Source of the DNA: Salinarchaeum sp. IM2453
Lineage (GTDB): Archaea > Halobacteriota > Halobacteria > Halobacteriales > Salinarchaeaceae
Assembly (NCBI RefSeq): GCF_019693215.1
Contig: NZ_CP081183.1
Location: forward strand, 2,173,226 to 2,237,225
Direction: 5' to 3'
DNA length: 64,000 nt
The translations under genes were made by a program, and so were the position numbers. Positions 43,664-52,246 of the stretch are shown one piece after another. Below the pieces are notes generated by a model. The model ran no database searches. It was not told the origin of the DNA and saw only the letters and a list, made by a program, of their open reading frames with translations. Each line of letters begins with the position of its first letter. Position 1 is the stretch's first letter.

Positions 43664-43978
43664 ATGCAAGTAGTCAGTACAGAAACGATTCCAGGTGAAG
43701 AGATTGACGAAGCTCTCGGCATTGCTCGGGGGAATACAGTTGAGGCCCGTAATGTTGGACGGGATATTACGCAGAGCCTTCGCAATCTTGCTGGTGGAGA
43801 GTTAAAGGCCTACTCTAAGCTACTTACTGGTGCTCGAGATGAAGCATTGCAACGGATGATTGAAGACGCTGAAGAGTTGGGTGCTGATGCCGTTGTCAAC
43901 GTGCGAATGGAAACATCAACCATTGCGTCAGGCGGCTCTGAGGTCATCGCATACGGGACTGCTGTTCGGCTCCAATAG
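43664..43978 (+). CDS. YbjQ/UPF0145 family protein
   Basis: A 104-residue cytoplasmic protein covering the whole YbjQ fold: VVSTETIPGEEIDEALGIAR, GELKAYSKLLTGARDEALQR and AEELGADAVVNVRMETSTI. The family forms pentameric rings and is annotated as putative heavy-metal binding; true function is unclear. It stands alone, followed by a MITE-like element. Confidence 0.92.
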   Translation: MQVVSTETIPGEEIDEALGIARGNTVEARNVGRDITQSLRNLAGGELKAYSKLLTGARDEALQRMIEDAEELGADAVVNVRMETSTIASGGSEVIAYGTAVRLQ

Positions 43979-44068
43979 TGCTTCTCTGCGTGAACCACTC
44001 AAGAACAGTCGTTATTTTGAGATCGATTTTATCCTTAAAAAGTGAACTATAACTTTGCGGGTGAGTAG

Positions 44069-44388
44069 TTGACTTCCTCCACACGACTGAAGTCGTTGGA
44101 TTCCCACGGCACCGCGCCGCTTGGTTGGGATATTATGGTTTGCGACCGACGAGCACTGGCTGAGCCAAGCAGCCGTTACTCCGATCCGCTGGTGGGAGCG
44201 TAGTTCTGCCCCAGTGACTTGGAGGTACCGTTGTTTTACGTCGAAGGCGCTAATTATAGGTCAATCTATGTACATGCTTGTATTCCGTAGCATATCCAGC
44301 TGTAGCTACGAGCATCGAACGGGGCCCAGTTGTCGGCTTCATCCACACCCGTAAACGGGTGGGCGTTCGCCTTGCTACCGCTGTAAAA
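44069..44388 (+). mobile_element. MITE-like family C element
   Basis: A 320-bp element with no gene. The left end begins GTTGACTTCCTCCACACGAC; the right end contains GTTGTCGGCTTCATCCAC, a short hairpin around CACCCGTAAACGGGTGGGCG and ends CGCCTTGCTACCGCTGTAA. Partial copies lie at 15175, 31695 and 51745. It resembles internally deleted IS1341-type elements of haloarchaea. Confidence 0.7.
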
Positions 44389-44422
44389 GTACGTACTTCT
44401 GCTGACAAAAACCCATGTCTGA

Positions 44423-45328
44423 CTATCTGCTGGCATTTATCTTGATATCCCGAAAGAGTTCAACAAATGAACTGACAAACGTTTCGACAGCCCCATCTTC
44501 TCGAGCAAGACCAAGATACGGTTCGATGAGTTCTAGCTCCAGAACGAGGATGTCGTTATCCCGTTCGACATAGTCCACACGTGCATATGGTAGGTCTGCG
44601 GGTTCACATGCAAGGAATGTACAGGCTTGTTCAAGTACTGCGCGGGCACTTTTGATAATATCTGTGTTAGGATCATAATCGAGATCTGGCTCTGTGAAGT
44701 CACTGAAGTCGCCCGGTTTTGTCAAATCATTCCACGCATGACTGTATTCTCCTCGAATAAATACGATTGAGCGTTCGCCTTGACTGATCTCCGGGACGAA
44801 TTGCTGAACAACAGTGTCCCCATCAGCACAGGCAATGTTGAATCGTGCCTGATCGTTCTTTGCTTCCCCGATGCTCGTTCGCCAGACACCGGCTGAACCG
44901 GCTCCTACAGCAGGTTTGATAACGGCTTTGTCCCACCCTTGCTCACGTAGAATTTTCTTGAGTGATATTTCTGTACCTCTCTCCAGACATACTGATGGCG
45001 GAATTGGGACGCCGACATCTTCGAGATCGCTGTAGTAGGATTTGTGCGCATTCCACCGGATCACTGGAACCGGATTGTAAGCGGTGACTCCATTCTCCTC
45101 AAGCTTCTCTAGAAATGATTGAAATTCAGCAAAATCAGTATGGTAATCCCAGCAGGATCGGATCAGGACAATATCATAGCTCGATAGATCACCGGCGTCT
45201 GACCAGACAACCGGATCAACCTGATATCCTTGATTCTTGATTTCAGTGGCAATTGCTTGTCCGTCTTCCGTCAAGTCAGCATACTCTTCGTCAGTAATAA
45301 TTCCAATGTGGGGTTGATCAGATGTCAT
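44423..45328 (-). CDS. ATP-grasp family ligase
   Basis: A 301-residue ATP-grasp enzyme. N-terminal domain IGIITDEEYADLTEDGQAIA, then DIVLIRSCWDYH. The ATP-binding core has KAVIKPAVGAGSAGVWRTSI, VVQQFVPEISQGERSIVFI and YARVDYVERDND with VLELELIEPYLGL (Mg/ATP ligands). Similar haloarchaeal proteins are related to glutathione synthetase or RimK-type carboxylate-amine ligases. Substrate unknown. Confidence 0.85.
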   Translation of the reverse strand: MTSDQPHIGIITDEEYADLTEDGQAIATEIKNQGYQVDPVVWSDAGDLSSYDIVLIRSCWDYHTDFAEFQSFLEKLEENGVTAYNPVPVIRWNAHKSYYSDLEDVGVPIPPSVCLERGTEISLKKILREQGWDKAVIKPAVGAGSAGVWRTSIGEAKNDQARFNIACADGDTVVQQFVPEISQGERSIVFIRGEYSHAWNDLTKPGDFSDFTEPDLDYDPNTDIIKSARAVLEQACTFLACEPADLPYARVDYVERDNDILVLELELIEPYLGLAREDGAVETFVSSFVELFRDIKINASR

Positions 45329-45720
45329 TTGTCAATAATCACTCTGACACAGTTTTGACCAATATAGAACAATCCATCAACACGAGGTGTTAGGCTAAAG
45401 CTAAACAGGTCACAGAGCACTGCTGATATCTCTGTCTGCCCATCAGTATCGAAATCGGTAGACTGCGTGTTCATTACGTTGCTCATATCAACATGTTACG
45501 GCCAGTGCTATTTTAACTCTTACAGGCTAGACACCGGTTTACAAGGAGTCATCGAAGGAAGCGAGTAGCCAAGACAGTTCAATGCCGTAATTTCTTATAT
45601 AGGAGACGGCATCTTCAGCTGTTAGAACCGAGCAGGCTAAGTACTCCTTGAGAATTGTTTCCTAACACCTCTACAATTCCTAACCAGTCTACAGAGAAAT
45701 AGGCAGAGTGCCTCGGGGCT
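45329..45720. other. Gap leading into the IS630 element
   Basis: No gene. A short unit TACAGAGAAATAGGCAGAG (45691-45709) leads into a half palindrome CCTCGGGGCT (45711-45720) interrupted by IS630. Confidence 0.5.
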
Positions 45721-46865
45721 TAATGAGTATGAAAACTTTTGTGAGCTAAGCTCGATAGAAGAGTAATGGAGCGCTCACGTCGAAAAGAAATTAAGCGTCA
45801 CTTGACTGAGGAAGAAATCGATAAATTACTGCGTGAGACCGAAGACGATCACCACCTCCGCAGGCTTGGATTTTTGAAAAATCTCTACCAAGGCGACTCG
45901 ATCCCGGAGGCCGCCGACCGAGAAGGTCGGTCGGCCACCACCGGTGGTCGCTGGGCCGACGCTTGGAACGAGGACGGCTTAGATGGACTGATGCCGAGTC
46001 TCGGGGGCGGCCGGCCCCCGAAAGTCGACGAGGATGAGCAAGAAGAGCTGGTCGAGATGCTTCGTGACGGCCAACCGTGGAAATCACAGGAGATTCAGCA
46101 TCTTCTCCAGGAGGAATTCGGCGTTTCCTACAGTCCAAATTACCTTGGTACCTTCCTTCGGGAACTCGGTCTCTCATACGCGAAACCACGGCCAAAACGT
46201 CCACATCGACCAGAGAATCCTGATGAAATCCTCGAAGAGCGCGTCGATGACGCGCTCGACGAGGGCAACCAGCCACACAACAAACGTGAGGGAGAAGACG
46301 AGAAAGGATGGACTGTTGACGATGATATCTGCACCGATGGTGGTACAGTCCTCGGATTTTTGACGCATCGAAGCCACAACCGTACGATAATTCACGACGT
46401 GTCTGGTACGTAGACGATCCACACATTGAGCGGGAGTTAGTCAAGACACACGATTCTGCGGTTGGATTCTACGCGCTCAACGGCGAGAGCTTGGTTGAGT
46501 TCACTGAAGACGAAAAGAAGGAACGAATCTGTGGTGTATTAGAAATGGTTCGCGAGCAGAATCCCGGCAAGCGGATTCTGCTCGTTTTGGATAAGCACGG
46601 AGCTCATAGATGTAAATACACGCGCAAGCGTGCGCATGAACTCGGAATCGACCTGATTTTCATTCCATCAGGCTCACCGCACCTCAACCCAATCGAACAG
46701 GTCTGGAAACATCTCAAGTGGACGATGGCACCGATTGTCGTTGACAACGAAAGTGAATTCAAAACCCTTGTTCAGAGAACGTTCGAGAAAATAACGAACC
46801 GTGTCAGCTTCGCAAAGAAGTGGTGTGAGAAGTTCCTTGACTTTCAAAAGTTATCTTAGTCATTA
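45721..46865 (+). mobile_element. IS630-family insertion sequence
   Basis: Terminal inverted repeats TAATGAGTATGAAAACTTTTG (18 of 21 matching) at 45721-45741 and 46845-46865. TA lies at each outer end, as expected for IS630/Tc1 target duplication. The transposase spans most of the length. 1145 bp is typical of the family. Confidence 0.88.
45766..46859 (+). pseudogene. IS630 transposase, frameshifted at a T-run
   Basis: Frame 1 starts at ATG 45766 with a helix-turn-helix part (IDKLLRETEDDHHLRRLGFL, GGRPPKVDEDEQEELVEML) and runs into GWTVDDDICTDGGTVLGF. From TTTTT at about 46356 the correct frame shifts: DASKPQPYDNSRRVWYVDD continues as VGFYALNGESLVEFTEDE, ILLVLDKHGAHRC (second Asp) and SPHLNPIEQVWKHLK (Glu). 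One extra T would restore it. Either one base was lost or the T-run supports programmed frameshifting. The DDE residues are otherwise present. Confidence 0.85.
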
Positions 46866-46934
46866 TGACCCCGAGGCAGTTGACACGATATATGGCGTAA
46901 ATATAACTCTAAGTAGTACCTTACTGATAACACG

Positions 46935-47261
46935 ATGCATATCCCTCAGGAAGACTTACAGGACAAGCTTGAGGCGACTGCCACCGATTCTGTTGGACTC
47001 ATTGATACGGAAACGATGACCATTGGTCTCAAACGGTACAGTAAAGACGCAGCGAAAAAGAAAGGAAGCCGAAAGCATACTGAAGATGAATTGTATCATA
47101 TCATTGGTGGGGCAGGAAGAATAACCGTGGGAGATGAGGTATACTCAGTCACTTCGGGGGATCTAGTTTATATTGAACAAGGAGAATCCCACGACATCAT
47201 TGAGATTCATGATGAACTCACTGTTCTGAAAATACTCACCGACAAATCGGCATTCAACTAG
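46935..47261 (+). CDS. Cupin-domain protein
   Basis: A 108-residue single-cupin protein. The core is SRKHTEDELYHIIGGAGRIT, DEVYSVTSGDLVYIEQGE and SHDIIEIHDELTVLKIL. The two cupin motifs are recognisable, with His and Glu ligands partly altered (HxxxE...H), so metal binding is likely but not certain. It starts 75 bp after the IS630 element, whose arrival may have displaced its promoter. Confidence 0.85.
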   Translation: MHIPQEDLQDKLEATATDSVGLIDTETMTIGLKRYSKDAAKKKGSRKHTEDELYHIIGGAGRITVGDEVYSVTSGDLVYIEQGESHDIIEIHDELTVLKILTDKSAFN

Positions 47262-47363
47262 TAAGTATCTCTACTATTGTTCCCAGATGTTGATATTCTA
47301 GAGGTGCCAAATACCAGACAATACCGCTAGGTTTTATTTTTATTCTTATATCTACATTAACTA

Positions 47364-48233
47364 ATGGCGAACAAAGATATTCCAACACTCGTTGAGCCAG
47401 ACTGGTTAGAAAAACGCCTTGATGATCCAGATCTCTGCGTAGTCGATTGTTCCGTAGATCTTACCTATGATATTGAAACCGGAGAAGCAGAATGCAGCTC
47501 TCTCCAGGACAAGTGGGAAGAATCGCACATCCCAGGGAGTATATTTGTTGATCTTATGGTCGACCTCTCTGAGACGAAAGACCCAGATTATGCGTTTCAA
47601 TTGCCTGATCCAGAAGATTTCGCTACGGAGATGGAGTCTGTTGGTATCGGAAGTGATACTCGCGTCGTGGTGTATGATAACGCCAGCAACGAATGGGCTG
47701 CTCGTTTCTGGTGGATGCTACGTGTCTTTGGTCATGATCAAGTTGGTGTACTAAATGGCGGTTGGGAGCGATGGACAAATGAGGATAGGTCCACGTCATC
47801 AAAAGGTCCAACAATTTCAGATGTGACATTCATACCGGAATATAATCCAGACTTCGTTGCGGATAAAAAGGAAGTGCTGTCGTATATCTCAGACGAAAAT
47901 ACTGATGAGGCTCATGTAGTCTGTGCTCTTCCGCCAGACGAGTACAAACTGATTCATATCCCGAACACAAAAAACGTCCCTGCAATAGGTGAGTCTGCTC
48001 TCGTTGATGCCAAAACAAACACGTACCTCTCCGAGAACGAGATTCGAAATCGATTCAATGAGGTCGGTGTTACGGAGTCAGATAGACTGGTGACATACTG
48101 CGGAGGCGGGATTGCCTCGACCAGCGCAGCCCTTGCAGCGTATGCATCCGGAATTGAGAATGTTGCTGTGTATAACGGTGCTCTGGAAGAATGGCGTAGT
48201 GACTCCTCGCTTCCAGTAGCGACAACCGACTAA
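47364..48233 (+). CDS. Thiosulfate/3-mercaptopyruvate sulfurtransferase (tandem rhodanese)
   Basis: A 289-residue enzyme of two rhodanese domains: an inactive N-terminal one (LCVVDCSVDLTYDIETGEA, IPGSIFVDLMVDLSETKDP) and a C-terminal one with active-site loop VTYCGGGIASTSAALAAYA. The catalytic Cys is followed by GGGIAS, typical of archaeal TSSA-type sulfurtransferases. It moves sulfur from thiosulfate or mercaptopyruvate to thiophilic acceptors in the cytoplasm. Single gene. Confidence 0.93.
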   Translation: MANKDIPTLVEPDWLEKRLDDPDLCVVDCSVDLTYDIETGEAECSSLQDKWEESHIPGSIFVDLMVDLSETKDPDYAFQLPDPEDFATEMESVGIGSDTRVVVYDNASNEWAARFWWMLRVFGHDQVGVLNGGWERWTNEDRSTSSKGPTISDVTFIPEYNPDFVADKKEVLSYISDENTDEAHVVCALPPDEYKLIHIPNTKNVPAIGESALVDAKTNTYLSENEIRNRFNEVGVTESDRLVTYCGGGIASTSAALAAYASGIENVAVYNGALEEWRSDSSLPVATTD

Positions 48234-48393
48234 TACAACTGTTGTGTCATAATCACTTCGCTAGTATCAATTGCAGACATGCACCCGATAAAGTAAGGAC
48301 TATACGAGCGAGAACTGACTCATGAACAAATGGCTAAGCACCCGCTTCACAATCACATAGAGTGCAAGCAGATGAACTGTGGGAGGGGTATAG

Positions 48394-48894
48394 ATGGGTA
48401 CCGTTGATCGTTTTTCCAAGATGGCAGAGACGACCGGTGCTGAGGTCCACACGGTATCCAAAGAAGATGCAAAGGACGTGCTTCAAGAATTAATCAAACC
48501 ACCTGCAGTAGGTGTGCAACCACTCACCGATACTGTTTCTCTCCCATCCATTGTTGATCCCCCGACTAAACAGAAGTTCATAGATGAGGCCAAGACCGGA
48601 ATCACAGATGCAATCATTGGGATTGAGACGCTTGGAAGTGTTGTGATCCCCTCTGACGGTCGACAGACAGGACCAGTTAGTCTCTTTCCTGCACGGCAAA
48701 TTGCTATTATTGAAGCATCCGACATTGTACCTGACATCGAGACAGCATTTTCTGTACTACACGACCAGTATGGCCAAGGTATGGACAATACTGTGATCGT
48801 TACTGGCCCCAGCTCTACCGGCGATATGGGCGAGTTGGTAACTGGTGTCCACGGCCCAGGAGAATTACATATTGTGGTGATCTGCGATGAATAG
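48394..48894 (+). CDS. LutC-like LUD-domain protein
   Basis: A 166-residue LUD-domain protein (ITDAIIGIETLGSVVIPSDG, ARQIAIIEASDIVPDIETAF, VTGPSSTGDMGELVTGVHGP). It corresponds to LutC of the LutABC L-lactate utilisation complex. Its stop overlaps the LutB-like gene by 8 bp. Lactate oxidation to pyruvate with electrons to menaquinone is the likely role. Confidence 0.88.
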   Translation: MGTVDRFSKMAETTGAEVHTVSKEDAKDVLQELIKPPAVGVQPLTDTVSLPSIVDPPTKQKFIDEAKTGITDAIIGIETLGSVVIPSDGRQTGPVSLFPARQIAIIEASDIVPDIETAFSVLHDQYGQGMDNTVIVTGPSSTGDMGELVTGVHGPGELHIVVICDE

Positions 48895-51064
48895 TGATTC
48901 ACACGCGGATTATACAGAATATATTCGTAATCTCATCGATAACGAAGGTAAACAGATTGCAGATAATGCTCGATATCTCAATAGAAGACGGTACGCTGCA
49001 TTTGAGGAGCTTGACACAGACGAACACGAACATCTCCGTGCTGAAGCTCGGTCAATCAAAGAAGACGCAATTGATCGGCTCCCTGAGCTGATTGATCAGC
49101 TAACCGAACAGGTTGAAGCAAATGGCGGCTCAGTATACCTTGCTCAAGACGCTGCCGACGCAAACGCCTATATCCAGGAAGTCTGTGATGATGTGGACGC
49201 TGACACAGTCGTCAAGAGCAAATCAATGACAAGTGAAGAGATTCAGATTAATGATGCCCTTTCAGCTGCAGGCATCGATCCAGTTGAGACAGACCTGGGT
49301 GAGCTGGTTATCCAAGTCGCAGACGACGATCCCTCTCATATCGTGGGGCCAAGTCTTCACAAGTCTCGCGGCGATATCGCTGAATTATTCAACGAGTATT
49401 TTGACCCAGAGGAGCCACTTGAAACAGCAGAAGAGTTGACACAATTTGCTCGTGACTATCTTGCTCAACGAATTGAAAAGGCCGAAGTCGGGATGACCGG
49501 GGCAAATTTTCTTGCTGCAGATACAGGGACAATGTGTCTGATCACAAATGAAGGAAATGCACGAAAAGTCGTCGAAGCAACAGACACACATATTGCAGTT
49601 GCAGGGATTGAAAAGATTATTCCTTCATTTGAGGACCTTGCTATCTTCCTTCAATTAGTTTCTCGATCGGGAACGGGACAACCAATTTCATCATATACAT
49701 CTTTGTTCTCACCACCAATCGATACACCACCGGTTGAGCGGGATCAGCGAGAATTCCATCTTGTATTAATCGATAACGGTCGAATGAAAATGCGTGCGGA
49801 TGATCAGCTTCGTGAAACGTTGTACTGTGTACGCTGTTCTGCTTGTCTCAATTCCTGCGCAAACTTCCAGTCTGTTGGCGGTCATGCTTTTGGGGGTGAG
49901 ACATATACCGGCGGTATCGCGACCGGTTGGGAAGCAGGTGTACATGAGCAGGGTTCCGCATCAGAGTTCAATGATTTGTGTACTGGCTGCTCACGGTGTG
50001 TAAACCAGTGTCCAGTAAAGATTGACATTCCGTGGATCAATACCGTAATTCGAAATCGCATTAACCGCGAGGAAGATCCAAACACATTTAATTATCTTGT
50101 TGATGGCCTTTTGCCTGATGACGCACCTACTGGGATCAGTCTGCAGAAGCGCTTTTTCGGGAACTTCGAGACGATAGCAAAGATCGGCGCTACCACAGCT
50201 CCTCTCTCGAACTGGACAGCCAGCACCTCTGTGATTCGTATCCTCATGGAAAAGGTGCTTGGCGTTGATATGCGTCGGGACCTTCCAACATTTGCGACTC
50301 AGACACTTCAGGACTGGTTTCAATCACGTGAATCACCACAGACTGATACAGTCACTCGACAAGTTGTGTTATATCCTGATCTCTATACAAACTACATTAA
50401 TCCCGATCGTGGAAAGTCTGCTGTGCGAGTATTAGAAGCACTCGGAGTAACAGTGAGGATGCCGTCTGTCCGATCTAGTGGCCGTGCACCTCTATCACAG
50501 GGGATGGTGAAAATGGCCTGTAGTCATGCACAGGCTGTGATCGAAACCCTCAATCCGTATATCGAAGCTAATTGCGATATTGTTGTTGTTGAACCAAGCG
50601 ATCTTGCAATGTTCCGGCAGGAATACGGTAGATTAGTCGACAAAGAGAGCTACAAACGGATCTCCAAAAACAGCTATGAGATCATGGAGTATATTCATCA
50701 ATTAAGCGAGAGTGGAACTGACCTTGACGTACTTGGCCAAAGTGACGATACACAGGTCTTTTATCATAGCCACTGCCAGCAGCGCACACTAAATATTGAA
50801 GACTATACTAAGCATATTCTTGAGCAACAAGGCTATCGGCTGAAAACAAGTGATGTTGAATGTTGTGGGATGGCAGGATCGTTCGGATATAAAAATAAAT
50901 ATTATGACCTAAGCGTTGATGTCGGGAGTGATCTACAGAGCCAGTATACAGAGTACGACATACCTGTTATAGCAAGCGGTACTTCTTGCCAGGACCAAAT
51001 CGCCGACCTGTCAGACAACCGTCCGCCACATCCGATTGAACTGATCGATCCTAAATATAATTAA
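48887..51064 (+). CDS. Fused LutB-LutA lactate oxidation protein (LUD + 2x[4Fe-4S] + CCG)
   Basis: A 725-residue protein. Residues ~1-290 are a LUD domain (VVKSKSMTSEEIQINDALSA, EVGMTGANFLAADTGTMCLI). Two 4Fe-4S motifs follow: CVRCSACLNSCANFQSVGG and CTGCSRCVNQCPVKIDIP. The last ~270 residues are a cysteine-rich CCG-type region ending in DVECCGMAGSFGYKN. Together these are LutB and LutA in one chain. It probably oxidises L-lactate with the adjacent LutC. Fusion is the distinctive point. Confidence 0.9.
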   Translation: MNSDSHADYTEYIRNLIDNEGKQIADNARYLNRRRYAAFEELDTDEHEHLRAEARSIKEDAIDRLPELIDQLTEQVEANGGSVYLAQDAADANAYIQEVCDDVDADTVVKSKSMTSEEIQINDALSAAGIDPVETDLGELVIQVADDDPSHIVGPSLHKSRGDIAELFNEYFDPEEPLETAEELTQFARDYLAQRIEKAEVGMTGANFLAADTGTMCLITNEGNARKVVEATDTHIAVAGIEKIIPSFEDLAIFLQLVSRSGTGQPISSYTSLFSPPIDTPPVERDQREFHLVLIDNGRMKMRADDQLRETLYCVRCSACLNSCANFQSVGGHAFGGETYTGGIATGWEAGVHEQGSASEFNDLCTGCSRCVNQCPVKIDIPWINTVIRNRINREEDPNTFNYLVDGLLPDDAPTGISLQKRFFGNFETIAKIGATTAPLSNWTASTSVIRILMEKVLGVDMRRDLPTFATQTLQDWFQSRESPQTDTVTRQVVLYPDLYTNYINPDRGKSAVRVLEALGVTVRMPSVRSSGRAPLSQGMVKMACSHAQAVIETLNPYIEANCDIVVVEPSDLAMFRQEYGRLVDKESYKRISKNSYEIMEYIHQLSESGTDLDVLGQSDDTQVFYHSHCQQRTLNIEDYTKHILEQQGYRLKTSDVECCGMAGSFGYKNKYYDLSVDVGSDLQSQYTEYDIPVIASGTSCQDQIADLSDNRPPHPIELIDPKYN

Positions 51065-51072
51065 ATTTAAAT

Positions 51073-51145
51073 TTTACAGGTTACGTTCCTGTTCTCAAGG
51101 AGCAACGCAGTGAGTAAAGCAAACGAGTAGCGCATCAGGGTGAGG
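51073..51145 (+). repeat. TnpB 3'-end repeat family L, copy 3
   Basis: TTTTACAGGTTACGTTCCTG, then TCTCAAGGAGCAACGCAGTG. Same orientation as the copy at 6593. Confidence 0.75.
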
Positions 51146-51219
51146 ATGCAGCCGTCGCTCAGCCCACGAAGAACCATTCAACTTAGGCGCTGCCGAATCA
51201 CAGAAATTCAAGACGGATG

Positions 51220-51240
51220 CCACGGGGCTTGACTCCGAGG
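51220..51240. repeat. Palindrome family P copy
   Basis: CCACGGGGCTTGACTCCGAGG with GTTGACA following. The arms are slightly unequal. Confidence 0.8.
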
Positions 51241-51423
51241 TTGTTGACAGTAGTAACAACAGAACCACGTTAAGTAGAATCGCTTGCGATTTTTGACCTC
51301 CTCACACAGATGAAGCCGTGGGGAGAGGTCAAGTAATGTACATCCTGTTATCTTATCAAAAGCTATTCCTATAGCCGGAATGTTGCTATCAGTAATATAA
51401 GTACAGAATAGATTATTTGTTAT

Positions 51424-51624
51424 TTAGGCTGTCCATGTATCGCCCCACTTTGACTGTGGAATTCTCAGCCGCTCTCCTTTGCCGTCGCCATCGATACGTT
51501 CAACAATAACAGCGTTAATTTTCCCAGCGGATGAGGTCTCTTTTTTTACAACCTGGTATTTACCTTCTCTATCTTTAAGATCTTCAACGGTGTCACCGAC
51601 TTCAACTGTACTGAGATCTTCCAT
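51424..51624 (-). CDS. Small hypothetical protein
   Basis: A 66-residue charged protein (LSTVEVGDTVEDLKDREGKY, then GKINAVIVERIDGDGKGERL). It looks like a small beta-barrel of SH3 or KOW-like type, though I cannot assign a family. Flanked on both sides by element scars. Confidence 0.5.
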   Translation of the reverse strand: MEDLSTVEVGDTVEDLKDREGKYQVVKKETSSAGKINAVIVERIDGDGKGERLRIPQSKWGDTWTA

Positions 51625-51744
51625 GTTATACCATATGTTTTCAAACTACGTTAGATTATCTACCTACCCTGGTTTTCTAAGTGCATCCTTGAAAAGAAGT
51701 GGTTAGGGTACATGACTCGCCCGCATGGCAACGTTAGCCGAAGT

Positions 51745-52226
51745 TGACCTCCTCCCACCCGTGAACGGGGTGGAATTCCCTCAGACGTGGTGTGGCCCCA
51801 ATCCTGATATGATCCGTTTGTTCGGGCGGCAAGGCCGCCTCGGTGCAATCATATCCATGTCTCGATCACACATTAAAGCTCCGGAATAGCCCAATCCCGT
51901 GGAACACTTCCCAGTTGTCGGCTCCATCCCACGGCTAAAGCCCTGTCTCTTACCCACAAATGAAGTCGCTGTCGGGATCGATGAGATCGGCTGAAAATGC
52001 CAATATCTACGGATATAACACCCTCATAGAACAATTTTGCTGATCTCGGTTATCCGCGTTCAGTCACTCCCCGCTGCCGATATCACTGCCCGAATCGCTA
52101 CTCATCTCGATCTCTTGAGCACAGATCGGGGTCGACAGCGTCTGAAACGTCCGTTTGAGTCTCGTGAACCTATGGGCAAGAGACAGGGCTAAAGCCGATG
52201 GGCTTTCGCCTCGCTACCGCTGTAAA
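51745..52226 (+). mobile_element. Family C MITE interrupted by a second MITE
   Basis: Left end GACCTCCTCCCACCCGTGAA, right end CGCCTCGCTACCGCTGTAAA. The right-end hairpin CACGGCTAAAGCC...GATGGGC is split by a 244-bp insertion. Without it the element would be about 230 bp. Confidence 0.75.
51943..52186. mobile_element. 244-bp MITE with CTGTCTCTTACCCA ends and 10-bp target duplication
   Basis: Left end CTGTCTCTTACCCA and right end TGGGCAAGAGACAG, 13 of 14 matching. The 10-bp flank GGCTAAAGCC is repeated exactly at 51933-51942 and 52187-52196. No transposase; ends starting CTGTCTCTT with long duplications are typical of IS4-group elements. Confidence 0.85.
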
Positions 52227-52246
52227 CAAAATAATACTGACTAGAA

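Larger units (their letters stand above)
45711..46877. repeat. Palindrome family P copy, split by IS630
   Basis: CCTCGGGGCT is at 45711-45720 and TGACCCCGAGG at 46866-46876, followed by CAGTTGACA. Removing the 1145 bp between them restores the family consensus exactly. Confidence 0.85.
51065..51423. other. Gap packed with element ends
   Basis: 51073-51145 is a family L repeat, 51220-51240 a family P palindrome, and 51297-51335 a short family C left end (GACCTCCTCACACAGATGAA). Three scars within 270 bp; no gene. Confidence 0.65.
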
